A stretch of DNA of 64,000 nucleotides from Sphingomonas sp. 37zxx (lineage in GTDB: Bacteria > Pseudomonadota > Alphaproteobacteria > Sphingomonadales > Sphingomonadaceae): the NCBI RefSeq assembly GCF_000786205.1, contig NZ_JROH01000005.1, positions 1 through 64,000 of the forward strand, read 5' to 3'. The notes beneath the pieces are model-generated. The model was not told where the DNA came from, ran no database searches, and was given only the letters and a program-made list of their open reading frames with translations. Below, in pieces: positions 62,961 to 64,000 of the stretch. Position numbers and translations under genes: made by a program. Each line of letters begins with the position of its first letter. Positions within the stretch are counted from its first letter, which is position 1.

Positions 62961-64000
62961 ATGGCCGATAACACGCAAGCACGACCCGAACGCGCGATCC
63001 TGGAATTAGGCGATGCGTTTTACGATCCCGTCCACGCCGCCGATTTTCCCCAGACGATCTTACGCTTCCGCAATGATCGCGCGGCGGCCCAAATCGGGCT
63101 GGATGGGTGGAGCGATACCGAATGGATCGCGCATCTGGGTCGGTTCGCTCCGCTGCCGGGTAGCCTCGATACCCCGCTGGCGCTGCGCTATCACGGGCAC
63201 CAGTTCCGCCAGTATAATCCGGACATCGGCGATGGCCGCGGGTTTCTGTATGCTCAGTTGCGCGACGATCGCGGGCGGCTGATGGACCTTGGCACCAAGG
63301 GATCGGGCCAGACTCCGTGGAGCCGCTTCGGCGACGGGCGGCTGACGCTGAAAGGGGCGATGCGCGAAATCCTGGCGACCGAAATGCTCGAAGCGCTGAA
63401 CGTCGACACCTCGCGCACGCTGTCGGTGATCGAAACCGGCGAAGCACTCGAACGCGGTGACGAACCATCCCCCACCCGATCGGCAGTGCTGGTCCGGCTC
63501 AGCCACGGCCATATCCGTATCGGCACCTTTCAGCGGCTTGCCTATCTGCGCGATGCCGAAGCGATGGCGGCGCTGGTCGGCTATGTGCTCCGGCATTACT
63601 ATGGCGAGGATGATCGGGGCGAGGATTCGGGCGACGATGCCCCTGCCCGCCTGCTCGCGCATGTCGTCGAACGCACCGCGCGGCTGGCCGCCGGCTATAT
63701 GGCGGCGGGATTCGTCCACGGCGTGCTCAACACCGACAATATCAATATGACCGGTGAGAGCTTCGACTATGGCCCGTGGCGGTTCGCCACGACCTGGGAC
63801 CCCGCCTTCACCGCCGCCTATTTCGACCATTCGGGGCTATATGCCTTTGGTCGCCAGCCCGAGGCGATCCATTGGGATTGCATGCAATTGGCGGTCGCCC
63901 TTCGCACACTTTGTGAAGCCCCGCCGCTGATCGCCCAGCTCGATCGGTTCGCGGCGCTGTATCAGCAAGCGATCGTCGAGGCGCTGCTGTGGCGGCTAGG
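62961..64000 (+). CDS. selO: Protein adenylyltransferase SelO (cut by window end)
   Basis: The first 346 residues of a SelO/YdiU pseudokinase, which transfers AMP from ATP to hydroxyl residues of proteins. RFRNDRAAAQ, LALRYHGHQFRQYNPDIGDG, DLGTKGSGQTPWSRFGDGRL and LKGAMREILATEML are family signatures. GFVHGVLNTDNINMTGESFD contains the Asn/Asp pair that binds metal in the active site, and the MDFGP-like FDYGPWRF follows. The frame is open to the last base; the C-terminal part lies outside. Its start is 18 bases from that of the divergent hydrolase. Confidence 0.93.
   Translation, partial: MADNTQARPERAILELGDAFYDPVHAADFPQTILRFRNDRAAAQIGLDGWSDTEWIAHLGRFAPLPGSLDTPLALRYHGHQFRQYNPDIGDGRGFLYAQLRDDRGRLMDLGTKGSGQTPWSRFGDGRLTLKGAMREILATEMLEALNVDTSRTLSVIETGEALERGDEPSPTRSAVLVRLSHGHIRIGTFQRLAYLRDAEAMAALVGYVLRHYYGEDDRGEDSGDDAPARLLAHVVERTARLAAGYMAAGFVHGVLNTDNINMTGESFDYGPWRFATTWDPAFTAAYFDHSGLYAFGRQPEAIHWDCMQLAVALRTLCEAPPLIAQLDRFAALYQQAIVEALLWRL

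Overview
The window looks like chromosomal DNA from a GC-rich alphaproteobacterium of the sphingomonad type (Sphingomonas or a close relative). Pointers are the two large TonB-dependent receptors, the HxlR/LuxR/OmpR regulators, a FixL/FixJ pair, compact operons with ATGA start/stop overlaps, and short GC-rich hairpin repeats between genes. I saw no rRNA, tRNA, CRISPR array, transposase or prophage. The right edge cuts a selO gene.

Layout. (1) 0.2-5.6 kb, minus strand: a TonB-dependent receptor and an exported alpha-amino-acid ester hydrolase. (2) 6.1-12.7 kb, plus strand: a compact operon of five proteins I cannot assign to a named system (acidic/glycine-zipper protein, helical protein with a matching acidic tail, HEVAH zinc-peptidase-like protein, two long helical proteins) plus a small LuxR-type regulator. 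Two palindromes and an internal terminator accompany it. This is the best candidate for an undescribed system. (3) 12.7-16.9 kb: a methyl-accepting protein, a QorB-like oxidoreductase with its divergent HxlR regulator, and small envelope or low-complexity proteins. (4) 17-37 kb: a PQQ alcohol-oxidation island. It holds a FecA-like receptor, an OmpR-type two-component system, a CLSDCW rhodanese-like protein, a SoxYZ-like carrier, a metallo-beta-lactamase-fold protein, a porin, a beta-propeller, cytochrome PedF, a periplasmic binding protein, a PQQ dehydrogenase carrying the extra Asp of lanthanide enzymes, a LuxR-type response regulator, a hybrid kinase, a FIST sensor, DUF779, aldehyde dehydrogenase and a second cytochrome c. 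(5) 37.2-47.9 kb: a co-directional run with two TldD/PmbA proteins (the first with a twin-Arg leader), DUF4159, MoxR ATPase, DUF58, BatA-like and two more membrane proteins. (6) 47.9-56.5 kb: FAD oxidoreductase, BLUF photoreceptor, hemN, universal stress protein, a degenerate receiver, FixL/FixJ and a flavodoxin-fold oxidoreductase. (7) 56.5-59.2 kb: arsenic operon arsR-arsC-acr3-arsH. (8) 59.3-64 kb: nitronate-monooxygenase-like protein with a Cys cluster, glycosyltransferase, alpha/beta hydrolase and the start of selO.

How the parts work together. In the PQQ island, alcohol would be oxidised in the periplasm by the quinoprotein, electrons pass to PedF or the other cytochrome c, and the aldehyde is oxidised by the NAD-linked dehydrogenase. 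The kinase, FIST protein and LuxR-type regulator probably control it. FixL/FixJ next to hemN points to oxygen-controlled haem synthesis. All functions are inferred from reading the sequence; no database search was run.
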